Assembly (NCBI GenBank): GCA_025769875.1
Contig: JAGFNK010000146.1
Coordinates: 48,246-112,245 of the forward strand
DNA length: 64,000 bases
DNA from: Russula earlei
Taxonomy: Eukaryota > Basidiomycota > Agaricomycetes > Russulales > Russulaceae
Direction of reading: 5' to 3'
Position numbers and translations under genes: made by a program. The notes beneath the pieces are model-generated. The model had not been told where the DNA came from. It saw nothing but the letters and a program-made list of their open reading frames with translations, and searched no databases. Shown here piece after piece: positions 42,853 through 56,000 of this stretch (the stretch's first letter is position 1; the number at the start of each line of letters is the position of its first letter).

Positions 42853-43876
42853 CTACAGAGTAGCTAGGGTGGTTTTATATACAGGAGTCGTCTCCATTGC
42901 AGGTGGTGGCAGCAGGCGTGGACGAGGAGCGAAGGCGTAGGTGGTGAGCATGAGTTCGTAGATAGAGACGTAGGTGGCGAGGATTTGAGAAAGAGGATGC
43001 GTGGGGCGGCTTGCGCGGGGGTGGGATCTGTCGTCTTGCGGCGGCGGTGGCGGGGGTCGTCTCCACTGCAGGTGTCGGCAGCAGACGTGGGCGAGAACAC
43101 GCGAATGGATGGGGAGGCGATGTGGGAGGCGGCGTGCGGTGTGCTGTTGGCGTCGGCGACTGCTTCTCCTGCGGCAGCGGCGGCGTGGCGGCAGCTTCTG
43201 CTCCTGTTGTGGCGTGTCATGGCTAAGTTCGTGGCCGAGGCCTTCTTGGTCTTCTGGGGTGGTGCTGGTGGCGAGGGGTTGCGGCGGTGCGGCGGTGCTG
43301 GTGTCGCGCGAAACCACTAAAGCAGCGGCTGTGACTGAGAAGACTGAGGCTGAGACTGAGAAGGTGGCGGCGGACTGAGCTGGTGCAACGGTGGAGGCGG
43401 ACGGGGCGGAGGCGACGACTGAGGGCAACGCAGGGGCGATGGCGGCTGTGGCTGACAAGGGCGTGGCGGCGGTGGCTTGTGAGACGGTGGTGGAGGCGGC
43501 GGCGTGTGGCGCTAAGATGTCGGTGGCTGAGGCTGAGGCTACGGCGGTGGCTGACGAGACTAAGGCGGCTGGCAAGGCTAAGAGCGTGGTGGCGGTGGTT
43601 GACTGATCTGAAGGTGGGGGCGACGGAGACGGCTGGCAAAACTAGGGGCGCGGTGGCGGCGGCTGAGACTGAGAAGGCTGAGGCTGAGGGCAGGGTGGAG
43701 ACGGCGGCGGCTGGCGATGCTGGTGCTATGACGGACTGGGCTGAACTGACGAGTACGGGCGAGGCTAAGACGGAGACTGATGCGAAGTCGGCGGCTGGCA
43801 CAACTGAGGCTACTGTGGTGACAGACGAGGCAATGGACGAGACAGTGCGTAAAGAGTCGTGTGGCTTATTCATCAA
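42853..43876 (-). CDS. Ala/Ser/Thr/Pro-rich ORF of long-TIR element 2 (fragmented)
   Basis: This is the same low-complexity protein sense as in element 1 (for example SASATDILAPHAAASTTVSQ and AFSVSAAATAPLVLPAVSVAP). It is split by a frameshift near 43600. Compared with element 3, this copy keeps more CpG (GCGGCGG where element 3 has GTGGTGG). Coding status is as doubtful as for element 1. Confidence 0.3.
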
Positions 43877-43899
43877 CCATCCACCTGTCCAAACTCCTA

Positions 43900-45250
43900 C
43901 TCCAGGACAATGACAGGGTGTTCTTTCCCTTCCCAGAGCTGCTCACCATACCTTGCTCTACCCCTCCATTTCAACCCCCTAAACCCTCATGGGCTTGAAG
44001 CAACGTGCTTCAAAACGCTGGCCTGCACCGACACGTACTACTGGCCAAAGGAAGGCTGCCCGAAAAAAAACTGGTGGAAATGAAAGTGACAGCTCAGGCA
44101 CTCCCACTCGACTGAAGCGATCACAACCATGAGCTCAGGCTTCCAAGACATCCCTTCCTGCTATTGATGAGGATGGGGAGGAAGAGTCCTATGCCTATGT
44201 AAATGCAGAAGCCTGGGAACTCACTACAGCACAAACGCACGGACCACAAGACATGCAAAATTGTCACAAAGGCGCACGGCCTCGATGTCGACTCACCCAC
44301 ACAGCTATATGGCTGGCCGCGAATCGCTTACAAGAGTACATATGTGCGTATTCCTTTCGTGCCATCTCCTCTTTGTCCTCACATCATCATCATCGTTGCC
44401 ACCAGCACGCCACCCTCGCCCCCCATCAACCGCCGCACACCCTCGCCCTCAACGCCCCCGCCTTCACCATGCACTGACGAGTCCCAACGCACAGCCGAAG
44501 AGCCCTGTACCATGCCGCCGTCTTCGTTGCCATTGGACGGTGTTGCTACTGTACATTTCAGTATGCTTTTCTCCCCTTTTTTACTAGACACTCATTTTGT
44601 TAGTCAGAGATCTGCACGCCTCCTATGCGTCCATTTCCCAGCCTGCCACCGTCTTCCCTCTCCCTTTCTACTTCCACGCCCCCTCGCTCCTCTCCCTTGC
44701 ATCTGCCATCCAAGTTCTCCAATCATCCCACCTGCAATTGCATTCGGCAGCGCCATCAGCGCCCAAGCGACCACCCCCTCTCCTTTGCATCATCTCCCCC
44801 TCCTCGCGTCACGACTCGACCACACCCCTCATCACCACACCTGGCTTCGGCCATCCTTCACAAATCACCACATGCCATTACCACAGCCGCTGGAGACCAC
44901 GACTCGATACCTCGCGTCGTCCAGCTTCGGTCCCCTTCTCACGTCTAGATTTCCTTTCATATGACTGTCTTTTGTGCTTTTCCTGTCCCTTAGCCTTAGT
45001 TCTAACCTGTATCTGCTACCATGTTGAATAAAGTTGCCCTGTTGTTCCCTTATCATCTGTGTGAACCTCAGTGCAGTTTGAATGAACAAACACGTTCTCG
45101 CATTCCCGCTAGGTGCTCCTCCTCTTTGGAGCTTCAGTCTTATGAAGTCATTCTGCATTCTTGGACACACTTCACCACCCCATGGGCTCAGGTGTGCACT
45201 TCCTGGGGGGGCTCCTTCCTGGCACACGACGTGCTACTGTCACACGATAT
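43900..45250 (+). other. Unique cargo of long-TIR element 2
   Basis: This segment is absent from elements 1 and 3. It begins with a readable basic/Ser-rich stretch (GLKQRASKRWPAPTRTTGQ, then an AIDEDGEEESYAYVNAEAW segment in another frame after a stop), perhaps an exon captured from elsewhere. It is followed by C/T-rich DNA and, at 44960-45230, an LTR-like end with AATAAA. No family is recognised. Confidence 0.35.
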
Positions 45251-45607
45251 GAGGGAAACAACATTGCACACCACAATGCTTGAGTCAAAAACACTATGGG
45301 GCTGCCTCAAGACAGCCCATGGGTACAACATGAGGGAAAAATAATAGATATAGACCGTGATTTTGAGTTGTAATTCATCTAATACATATGTGGAGGTGGC
45401 TTGAGACCAGCTCCACCAATTCTCACTCAAATCTCATGAAAACAATGGGGCTGCCTAGCCCTCATTCAGGCGATTCAGGGACAATAAGTTTTATGTGAAT
45501 TGAAGCTGTTTTGAGGGGAGATATTCGCCCCGCACGTTTGAGAGGGTTTTCTGCACCGATTTGGGTGGAATTCAAACTCCGCCAAGTGCGCTGAAAAACG
45601 GCAATAA

Positions 45608-48600
45608 ATGACATACAAAATTCACTGTGGATCCATGCTTCACATTTGCGGAGGATTGGATGTGCCCTATATTCAAAAAGAAGGACCCATCGGAAATTCA
45701 GAAACTACTGCCCAATCACACTTCTAACATGGACTACAAACTACTCAAAGATCCTTGCAACCCAACTCATAGAGCCAATCCATGCCCTCATCCACCCCAA
45801 CCAAGTGGGCTTCATACCCTGCTGCTCCATCTTTCACCACATCAGACTAATGAAAACCAAATAAATTATGCCAAAGCCACCAAAACAGATGGGGCAATCA
45901 TTGCCCTAGACCAAGAGAAAGCATACGACAAAGTACACCATAACTATCTATGGAAATCTCTCGAAACCTTCAACCTCCCCCCCCTCTTCATCAAACCATC
46001 AAGGTGCTTTACACAAATGCCAAAACAAATAATGATCAATGGTATCCTAAGCAAACCTTTCCAAGTCCAGTGAGGAGTCCACCAGGGTGACCCCCTTTCC
46101 TGCCTACTCTTCAATCTCACAATAGAACCCTTAGCTTGCAGCCTTAGGAATGACAAACATACCAAGGGTTCCCAATACCCAACCTAGTACATAACCCACG
46201 TATCACACTATCACGACGACCACAATGCATTAGACACATGGGAACCAGTTCTAGACAAAATTGAGAAATCACTATCCCATGGAACTGCACACACCCAACA
46301 CTATATGGCAGAGCCCGCATCATCCAAGCAACCATAGGAGAAACCACACAATTCCTCACAAAAGCCCAAGGAATGCCTGCACACATCGAAGACACCACAA
46401 TTAAAATAATCCACAATTTTATTTGGAGGACGACTCAACCCTGAGAATTGCATTGGACACCCTATACCGCCCCCTCAACAAAGGGCAGAATAAACCTCCT
46501 TGACATCAAATCAAGGAACGATTGCAATAGACATATATGGATTAAAGGATTCCTCAACCTCTCCCCTAATCACCCAACCTGGGCCACCATAACAGACCTC
46601 ATAATAAATGAGACTGCTCGATGAAGATCCACCCCAATGCCCGCACAACTGGTTTCCTTACAATCATGGAAACCCCCAAGTAGAGGCAACAAATTTGCAA
46701 TACTAACAATGAGATAGTCGCGACTGCTGAAGACCACCAAAAAAATACAACACCACACTTTCTGCGATATGCCTAGCCCCAAACCTGAAACCCAGATCCC
46801 ATGCTGGTACCACCCTGACACGGAAACACTTAGGACAATCAACTAAACTGACTAAATGCCTCCTTGAAAAGCACATCTCCACACAGTAGGCAACCTCATA
46901 CGAACTTCCAGTTGCCTAACCAAACAAAGACCTGAATCACCACACACTAGAAACAACTTCTGTACTTGCCATGACTGTATAAAAGACACACAAGACAGCT
47001 GTACCACCCCCCATTACTGCACTGAAGAAAGCTTATTGCGACTGAATCAGATAGCCCCTAAGTTCAACCCACAGGACCCCGAAATTGTGAACCTTAACAT
47101 GTCCCTCACACCCTCACACAAGCGAAAAACCTTGAAGCACGACAAACAAATGATGAAATAAGATTTGACCCTAGCATAGCATGCAACAACTCCCTAACTA
47201 GCGCCTTCTGAATCTTCACTGACCCAAATAAGACCAACCAACAACCAGCACAAAGAACACCCCTTGGGAATGCACACCTACGACACGACACCATCCGAGT
47301 ATACACTGACGGAGCCTGCCTCAACAACGGAAAAATGAATGCCCAGTGTGGCAGTGGGATATGGTTTGCACCGAACGATGAATGAAACACTGCCATAAAA
47401 ATCCCTGGCCCACATCAATCCAACCAAGTTGGTGAAATAGCGGCCATCATAGCCACCATATCCATAATCCCACCTTTCCATCCAATAATCTTAATGACTG
47501 ACTCCAAAATATGTAATAGATGGACTGACCACCCACCTGAGCTCATGGGAAGACATGGATGGATCAGCATTAAAAACGCCCCCTTCTTCAGAAGGGCAGC
47601 CTTCCTACTAAAATCTAGATCTGCTACAACAGACTTCCTCTGGGTCAAAGGACATGACGGCACACTGGGGAATGAGGAAAGCGACTGCCTTGCCAAACTA
47701 GGAGCTACTAAACCCAACATAGACCCTCTGACCCTATCCATCCCCGAGGAATTTGACCTCCAGGGGGTGAAACTAGCATCACTCACACAAACCATTGCTT
47801 ACAAAGGAACAAGGGACTGCAAACCAAAAACCACATGTGCATCAACAGAAAGGAACCTACAAATCACCAGAGATGCCATTAAAACTTACAATGACACAAT
47901 GGAAAACAGATGAGTCCATATGGGAAAGCATATGGAAGAACTCCCTAAGAACCCGGATCAAGCACTTCCTACCCAAGGTATTACATGGCACTTACAAAAT
48001 TGGCACATACTGGGCCAACATCCCCAACCATGAACACCGCCAACTCTGCCCCACCTGCAGAGTTATGGAAACAATGGAACATATTATAATACAATGCGCA
48101 AGCCTACCCTCTAGGCTCATATGGACACTTGCATGAGAAATGTGGCCACACCAACTGAACCTATGGCCTGAAATCACCCTCGGCGCCATGATGGGCTGTG
48201 GAGCCCTATCCCCACCAATTGTTAGGATTCTCTTGTTCTCCAACTGTCACCTGTTTTGCTGACTCATCTGTGATTACTCATATGTCCACTTATTGATCTG
48301 GCTTAGTGATTGCTTAGTGATTGCTTACTGATTGCTTACCGATTGCTTACTGATCCTGATCAGTAAGAGCTTACTCACTGCTTACTGATTCATGACAGAT
48401 ACTAGGAAAGAATGACTCACGCGTGAGTCATTTCTAACATTCTTGAATTGTGCTTCTGTATTTGGATACTACTGGCTCTCAGCTATGTGCACCCCGAGTT
48501 TCGTACGAATCGAATCAGGAGTTATCAGGATATAGTATAAATAGTCTGTGATACCAAGAAGTTGAGCCTTATGCTCGACTTACACTTTTAACAAGACAAT

Positions 48601-49250
48601 CATCTTGTCTATCGATCTAAACAAAATTGTAGTGCAGACTCTACCTGAAAGAGGCCCCTCTCTTTTCTACATCCAATCTTCCTGAGATAATATCAAAGGG
48701 TTCGAAGTCTAGTGCTTGAACTATATCAAGCAACTCTTTCACTAAAGAGTCGGTACTAAGATCTGACGGATCTTAACACCAATGACTGTAAACCTTGAAG
48801 TAGCAACTGGGAACATCCCCCCACAACACCCCCCCAAAGGGACCAAATGCCTCTTACAAATACTAATATCAGAGGCCTCATATCTCATCTGGGTCCTTAG
48901 ATGTGAAAGATGCATATAGGGCCAAATGCACACCACACGTGAAGTGAAAACTAGGTGGGAAAACACCATCAACAAAAGACTAACAAATGACAAAATCACT
49001 GCACTGATAATAAAATGAGACAAGAAATTCCGAACACTAGTTGAAAACACCTGGGAAGGGGGTCCTTCTGAAAGAGATGGATCTCCCCCCTGACTGGCTC
49101 CAAAACTGTGAGGTTTTAGTGGGTAGGAGGCTGCCCTATGTACCTGAGTCCCACACTGACCTATCAGGCCATGCGTAAATGCATTTCCCCCTCACACCCA
49201 GTCTCCCGCACTGGCTTCAGCACATTAGATAGGGCTGATCTGCTTTCTCC
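45608..49250 (+). mobile_element. LINE (non-LTR retrotransposon), 5'-truncated, with RT and RNase H
   Basis: Blocks follow in order in changing frames. The RT palm fragment IFKKKDPSEI lies near 45680, followed by QVGFIPCCSIFHHIR (about 45805), IIALDQEKAYDKVHHNYLW (45897-45950) and GVHQGDPLSCLLFNLTIEP (46074-46130, preceded by a TGA where Arg is expected). Next come the LINE-typical TLYGRARIIQATIG and FLTKAQGMPAHIE (46300-46390). RNase H is at 47290-47700, with RVYTDGACLNNGK and FLWVKGHDGTLGNEESDCLA. The C-terminus ILISEASYLIWVLRCERCI lies beyond the solo LTR (about 48860-48920). The endonuclease domain is missing. Stops and frameshifts are frequent. Confidence 0.88.
48220..48778 (+). mobile_element. 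Solo LTR (559 bp) inside the LINE, TSD CCAAT
   Basis: TGTTAGGATTC to GACGGATCTTAACA is flanked by CCAAT at 48215-48219 and 48779-48783. A short tandem array of ATTGCTTACTG/ATTGCTTAGTG units (48305-48350) lies upstream of a GTATAAATAG box (48534-48545). Confidence 0.92.
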
Positions 49251-49288
49251 CACTATCTAACACATATTCATAGTAATTAAATTTGTAT

Positions 49289-52200
49289 TTATTGCCATTT
49301 TCAGCGCACTTGGCGGAGTTTGAATTCCACCCAAATCGGCGCAGAAAACCCTCTCAAACATGCGGGGCGAATATTTCCCCTCAAAACAGCTTCGATTCAC
49401 ATAAAACTTATTGTCCCTGAATCGCCTGAATGAGGGCTAGGCAGCCCCATTGTTTTCATGAGATTTGAGTGAGAATTGGTGGAGCTGGACTCAAGCCACC
49501 TCCACATGTGTATTAGATGAATTACAACTCAAAATCGTGGTCTATATCTATTATTTTTCCCTCATGTTGTACCCATGGGCTGTCTTGAGGCAGCCCTATA
49601 GTGTTTTTGACTCAAGTGTTGTGGTGTGCAACATTGTTTCCAGTGCAATTGGAGTTGTGGCCAGCCACTCATCACCCCTCTTGCCTCTCCATTCCGACCA
49701 TCCTTCTTGTTTTTCACAGACAGAGAGGAGTGGGTTGCAAAGAGGGGTCCTATTCTGAACTCTTTCCTACTATAGAGTAGCTTAGGGTGTGTTTATATAC
49801 AGGAGAGAGGTACTAGAGATGAAAGGCATGAAAGTGAATCAAGACTGGTCGAGATGGTTGAGGCAGTCATGAAAGGCTTGAGACATGAACATGTCGCGTG
49901 TGCAGGGTGTGGCATGTGCATGCATAGGTCAGTGGGCAGGGCTGGGCAGATGTGATTGAGGTCTCGATGTCACACATGAGGTGGCTTGTGGTGTGTGGCC
50001 AGGTGGATGGCCTGGAATGAGAGGGAGGTGGCAAAGGATAGGAGGAGGCGTCATGTCCTATTGCATTTCCCACATGTCATTCCATGGCCAGCCATATGGC
50101 TACCTTACACCTCCCAGGGGCTTGAAACTTTGACTGTCCTCAGTCAAGCATCTGAATGTGAGTGTTTTGAGCCTTTTGTCGTCTGAATTGGAATTGAGGT
50201 GGCAGTCATGGCTGCTTGTGCTGCAGAAGATGCGAAGGCGGTGATTGGCGATGGCAATGACGGAAGAGGCGAGGGGCAATGGGAAACGGAGGCGATGGAG
50301 ACGAGGGCGGCGGTGACAAGATGGTGGCTGCGTGGCTAGTGGTGTTGTCTTGTGGCAGTGGTGGCGGTGGTCGTCTCCATTGCAGGTGGTGGCAGCAGGC
50401 TGTGGATGAGGAGCAAAGGCGTAGGTGGTGAGCATGAGTTCGTAGATAGAGACATAGGTGGCAAGGACTCGAGAAAGAGGATGCATGGGGTGGCTTGCAC
50501 GGGGGTGGGATCTGTTGTCTTGCGGTGGTGGTGGCGGGGTCGTCTCCACTGCAGGTGTCAGCAGCAGACGTGGGTGAGAGTGCGCGAACAGGATGGGGAG
50601 GCGATGTGGGAGGTGCGGTGTGCGGTGTGCTGTTGGCATCAGCGACTGCTTCTCCTGTGGTGGCGGCATGGCGGCGGCTTCTGCTCCTGTTGTGGCATGT
50701 TGTGGCTAAGTTCGTGGCCAAGGCCTTCTTGGTCTTCTGGGGTGGTGCTGGTGGAAAGGGGTTGTGACGGTGCGGCGGTGCGGCGGTGCTGGTGTCACGT
50801 GAAACTACTAAAGCAGCGGCTGAGACTGAGAAGACTGAGGCTGAGACTGAGAAGGTGGCGGTGGACTGAGCTGGTGTGATGGTGGAGGTGGATGGGGTGG
50901 AGGCGATGACTGAGGGCGACGCAGGGGTGACAGCGGCTGTGGCTGGCAAGGGCGTGGCGGCGGTGGCTTGTGAGACGGTGGTGGAGGCAGCGGCATGTGG
51001 CGCTAAGATGTCGGTGGCTGAGGCTGAGGCTACAGCGGTGGCTGATGAGACTAAGGTGGCTGGCAAGGCTAAGAGCCCGGTGGTGGCGGTTGACTGATCT
51101 GAAGCTGGGGCAATGGAGACAGCTGGCAAAACTAGGGGTGCGGTGGCGGTGGCTGAGACTGAGAAGGCTGAGGCTGAGGGCAGGGTGGAGACGGCGGTGG
51201 CTGGCAATGCTGGTGCTATGACAGACTGGGCTGAACTGACTAGTACAGGCGAGGCTAAGACGGAGACTGATGTGAAGTCGGCAGCTGGCATGACTGAGGC
51301 TACTGTGGTGACGGATGAGGTGACGGACAAGACTGAGGGCGACGAGACGACTGAGGGCGTGGGAGTGGATGAGACGAAGGCGGGGTGGCAGACAAGGCTG
51401 CGAGGGCTGAAGTGGCAGGCGGTGCTAAGACATCGGTGGGCGAGGTTGAGATGGTGGTTGTGCATGGAGCTGAGACAGTGGCCATAGCAGGTGACACTGA
51501 GGGTGTGGGAGCTGGTTGGGCAAAGATGGGGACAGTGGCGATAGGCAATGTCACGGCTGAGGCTATGGCGGTGGGGACAGACAAGGTGGCGACAATGGTG
51601 AATGCAGGCAATGCTGGGACGGCGAGGGCAGGTGGAGCCGAGGCGATGATGGCTGGCGAGTCAAGGATGGCGGCGGTGAACGAGGTGATGGGAATGGCGG
51701 ATGAGGTGGGAACCGCAGGGACGATGGGCAAGGCAGGCGAGGCAGAGGCGATGGTGCATGATGTAGGGACGGAGGCTAGAGCGGGCATGGGTGCAGGGTA
51801 TGTGTAGTCGTCTTCGTCTTTGTCTGCAGAGCAGAGTTGGCATTCCTGCTGAATGTCACAGGGATGCTGAGAGAATATCTTGACTAGTGTGTTGAATACT
51901 TCTCAGAAATCGACAAAGTGCCTCTGCTGTTCATTTGGACACCAGGGGCCGAGATGTTGGGAGACCATCCGGCGGTCATCTGGGTGGAGTCCGAGCCAGA
52001 ATGACTTGTTGCAATCTTCATAGCACAGGCAGCACTGCATGGACAAGGGGACCGCAGATTGCCCTGAAACTCCTGGTAGTATTTGTCTACATCTTCCCGG
52101 TCACACATGCGGAGTCTTGACAAGGAGGTGATAAGGTCCTCCAGATCCCACTTGAGCTTGAGGTATTCTAACTGAGTCAGCATGCTGAAGGAGTGTGGCA

Positions 52201-52756
52201 TGTGGTGAAGACAGATGGCAGGTTGATGCAGGCAGTGTGACTGGTGCGGCTGCGACTGTGGGTGTGGAGGGCCAAATGCGAGTTGGAAGGCAGCGGTGTG
52301 ACTGATGCGGCTGAGACAGCAGGTGTGGTGGGAATGAGGGCAAAGGATGGTCAGATGGAGAGGTGAGAGGGGCAATGAGTGGCTGGCCGTCACTCCAGTC
52401 ACACTGAAAACAATGTTACACACCACAACACTTGAGTCAAAAACACTATGGGGCTGCCTCAAGAAAGCCCATGGGTACAACATGAGGGAAAAATAATGGA
52501 TATAGACCATGATTTTGAGTTGTAATTCATCTAATACACATGTGGAGGTGGCTTGAGTCCAGCTCCACCAATTCTCACTCAAATCTCATGAAAACAATGG
52601 GGCTGCCTAGCCCTCATTCAGGCGATTCAGGGACAATAAATTTCATATGAATTGAAGCTCTTTTGAGGGAGATATTTATCCTGCATGTTTGAGGGGGTTT
52701 CTGTGCCGATTAGGGTGGAATTCAAGCTCCGCCAAGTGCACTGAAAATGGCAATAA
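49289..52756 (-). mobile_element. Long-TIR element 3 (3.5 kb)
   Basis: Left TIR is at 49289-49690 and right TIR at about 52360-52756. The Ala-rich frame is on the minus strand and a reversed LTR-like segment is at 49708-50109. It is the longest copy, with extra coding-like sequence near 51800-52340 next to the right TIR. No target duplication was found. It lies immediately downstream of VPS34, the edge between repeat-dense and gene-dense DNA. Confidence 0.85.
50206..51788 (-). CDS. Ala/Ser/Thr/Pro-rich ORF of long-TIR element 3
   Basis: Two overlapping minus-strand frames cover the same protein sense as in elements 1 and 2 (for example VSSAQSVIAPALPATAVSTL and FSVSASVFSVSAAALVVSRD). The substitutions between copies are largely Ala/Thr and Ala/Val, i.e. 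C-to-T or G-to-A, including many at CpG. A frameshift near 51400 breaks continuity. Function is unknown and coding is doubtful. Confidence 0.3.
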
Positions 52757-53094
52757 TTACAAGAATATGACACTCTCCAAAAAAAAAAAAATGCAATCCA
52801 GGTTGTGATGCAACCACATGATATGCAGACAGAGACAAACAATTTGTAATGGATTTTACCATTTTAGGAAAGTCAGTGTGGGGGAGAGTAAGGGGACTTA
52901 TACCTGTGCAGGTTTGCAAACCCTTGCCATAAATTTTGACTGATTGCATGGTCACCTGCCAAGCCTGACAAGTTCCTGGGCAACTACTGTGTATAATACA
53001 TGTTGGGGAGGACTACCCAAATCAAAGCCTGACCAATAAAAAACCCCGGACGAGTATTGACCCTAACAGTGACGGCTCGTACCTACCTAGCTAC
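52757..53094. other. Spacer downstream of VPS34
   Basis: An A13 run lies near 52780 and a CTACCTAGCTACCTAGCT mini-repeat at 53082-53099 overlaps the VPS34 stop. Nothing else is recognised. Confidence 0.5.
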
Positions 53095-56000
53095 CTAGCT
53101 TCTCCAATACTGTGCGATGTCATGGAACCGATCAACTACCTTCGTGAAATAAGACGTCTCATTCAAGAGTGTTTCGAAGTGCTTCATCGCCTCTTCCTCC
53201 GTAAGATCTAGTAAGAATTTCTCCTGCAACAATTCATGCACGTTTCTGCCCTTGATGTCTGGGATATTTGCATCGACCATGAGGGTAACGAGGTTGAGAA
53301 TAAGATTTGCACTCTGCCGAAGGATACTGAACGCGGTAAAGCAGAAGTTCGTGAAGCGCGCATAGTGCTGCGACTGTACACCGCCCATGCCGTCAACCAT
53401 CTCTTTGCAAACCTTTACAGCTGGGGGATACAGCTTCGGATCATGCCCAAGTATGTACCCAAAGTCGACGTGGAAGAAATGACCTGATGGAGCGTTTCGT
53501 TCAAAAGACTTCTTAACGACCGCAAAATTGGGGCTTACCATCCGGAGCGACGAGTAAATTATCCAGATGACGGTCGCCGACGCCAAGCAAATATGTGACG
53601 ACGCAATACCCCGCTGAACATAGAAAAATGAAGAATAAATGTAAGAGGTAAGCTATCAGGCTTACCGCAACTGCGAACGAATGCGTCAATGACGTTCGGG
53701 TCGACCCCATATGTCCCAACACTACCCTCATCGGGGTAATGCGCGCGCATATAGTTCAAGAGCGTCCCGTTTTCACTTACGATGTTGGCGATCGTTTTAC
53801 TTGGGACGAATTGCATCATGCCTTGCTGAGGCCCTGTGGCGAGTACCGGATAAGGCGTCAACTTCACATCAAGGTTCTCTTGTCGGAGCAGTCGATCCAT
53901 AAGAGTGAAAAGCTGGATGACAAGCTGGTCCTGACGCAAGTCGTCCCCGTCCTTGAAGATAATGGGATACTCCGATCCGTCGGAACAGATGAAATACAGC
54001 AAGAGTGGAGACAAGTTGGACTTGAAGATTGACGCTTTTTCGGGAATAATGCCCACCACTTCGATACTTCCGTTGAGCGGAAGAGGAAGAGGTGTTATCG
54101 AAAGAAGGTTATTCCTCGAGTCGGCAAGGAAGGAACGCAGTTTCTCGATTCTCTTTGGCCGCGGCTCCTTCTGATTACTAAATTCTTTGGCACGTTTCGC
54201 TAGTGAGGCAACCAGCTCCGCCTGACGGCCAAGAAGTTCTCTACGCTCCTTGCCGTTCTCGGACTACAGAATACATATGAGCACAGTTTGATTAAACTGA
54301 GTAGGCAGTGTACCTCTTGTAACTGTTTTAAGAATTGGAAGATGACCTTACCGTATTTCTTACCCATCAAGCGATCCTCCAAAGCAACCTCTACGGTCAA
54401 ATACCAATACAACCTATATCCAAGAACGTGGTTTTTCACAGCGCGGGTAACCAAGAACTCCGCAAGACCGCTGTCATCGTATGATACAGCGCTTGTGGTC
54501 GAACGCGATGATCTTGCGTCGCTGGCGGAGCTCTCGAATTTGAGGGCTTGAACCAGCTGCAAAAGGTATAACATAAGTTCCTAAACAGGGTAAGTAGGAA
54601 CTCATGCCACAGTACAAGAGGTAACTCTCACTTCATCGTCTGCTCTCGCCAGCTGCTTGACGGCAAAAGCCCGAACTCGTGAATCAACAATACCAGGGCC
54701 GAGGAGCTCTAAAGCGTCATCGGTATCTATCTCAGTCCACATAGGAAGCAGCTCTTCGACAGCCTGTTTCACCTCCATAGGGTCTCGCCATGTCACCGAT
54801 TTCACAAACTTTGTAAGACCACGTTTGTCGCGTGCGAGGTAAAAGCGGTATTTCCAGACCAGATCTTTTTCCTCTGATGTTAGGATTCGGCTTGGCGCGT
54901 AGTTCAAGATGACCTAAACGACCCGGCCATATTTCAGTCGATGCGAATCCTCAGCAAGACGGAGCGCACCCCAAGCTCATCTCGCAATTTCGTGTTGGGC
55001 TTCAGCTCACGGTCATAGGGGCTGCTGCGATGACTACGCACGAGGCGACGGTGCTTATCCTCGACGGGATTATCACGCGGGATGTCGGGATCCATAACGG
55101 CCCACATAGTCAGGTCGGTGTGAAACGATGCGGGAAGCAATGGGGGACCTTGGGAATGCGTAGTAGGTGGTGATAGCGATGGCTGGGAGGCCGAAGACAC
55201 GGTTTCCTGAATGCCAAAAAGTCAAGCGATGACAGCCGAATAAATGCACAGAAAGGGACTCCACCAGCTCGCTAAAGATAACAGGGAAGTCGAAGCGAGG
55301 TAAATCGATATATAGATAGAGATTGTTCGATTTTTCGGCCTCTTCCTTCACTACAGTTAGCAATGTACACAACACGAAACGGTATGCGGGTACCTACTGC
55401 ATGGATCTCCGACATCCTCCGGAAAACCAATTTGTCGAGCCACTCAGATTTGGGCATATCACCTCGTTCGTGCTTCTTCACAAGCTAAAATGCACCTCAG
55501 TTCTTCAGCCTCGGGGAGCAGGGGAAAGTTTCACCTTTTCCAACCTCCCCATCTCATCTCTGACACCTGATTTGCTCGGCGTCGTAGTTTCCACACTCCC
55601 ATCAGCTTCCTTACCCGACCACAACAACATTCGATGCTTCCCTCTTCGCAGCGTCCTGCCGACTCCAATTATTGTTCATCAACCAGTATTAACCCGGAGA
55701 ACACACCATTTCTTACTGAACAGTCGAAAAGTCGTGCCACCCACGGGCGTCGCTGCACGAGGCCCTGCTATATCCCATACGGTGAACGTGATCTGAGAGC
55801 TCAGCGGAAGGTCGCAGTAGCGGATCGGTAAAGTGATCCACTCGTTCCACCTGGTAAGAAGAGTTGGCTTGGAAATTCGATGATAGAGACTACAGTGGAA
55901 TGCTGACGTATAACTACTCTTGAATGTCTTATAGGATGTCCGGAATGGAATGGTGAGGGGTTTATTATCGGCGAGGAGCTGGCAAGTGACAAAAAGATCT

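Larger units (their letters stand above)
42375..45607 (-). mobile_element. Long-TIR element 2 (3.2 kb)
   Basis: Its TIRs are the same as those of element 1: left from 42375 (TTATTGCC), right at about 45255-45607 (ending GGCAATAA, shortened on its inner side). The Ala-rich frame runs on the minus strand, so the element is reversed relative to element 1. The LTR-like segment is cut down to 42792-42886. Unique sequence fills 43880-45250. No target-site duplication was found. It sits at the border between the Helitron head and the LINE. Confidence 0.85.

Noticed and set aside
44203..45031. A long Ser/Pro/His-rich frame in the cargo of element 2 as a gene.
   Set aside because: Low-complexity C-rich sequence opens several frames at once, with no domain and no conserved counterpart in elements 1 or 3.
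48301..48390. ATTGCTTACTG repeats as a CRISPR-like array.
   Set aside because: They are contiguous 10-12 bp units without unique spacers, inside a solo LTR of a eukaryotic genome.
15908..52756. Target-site duplications for the three long-TIR elements.
   Set aside because: I compared 8-10 bp flanks for each left/right pair and across pairs and found no convincing match. Only a shared CATGCATG lies some distance outside element 1.
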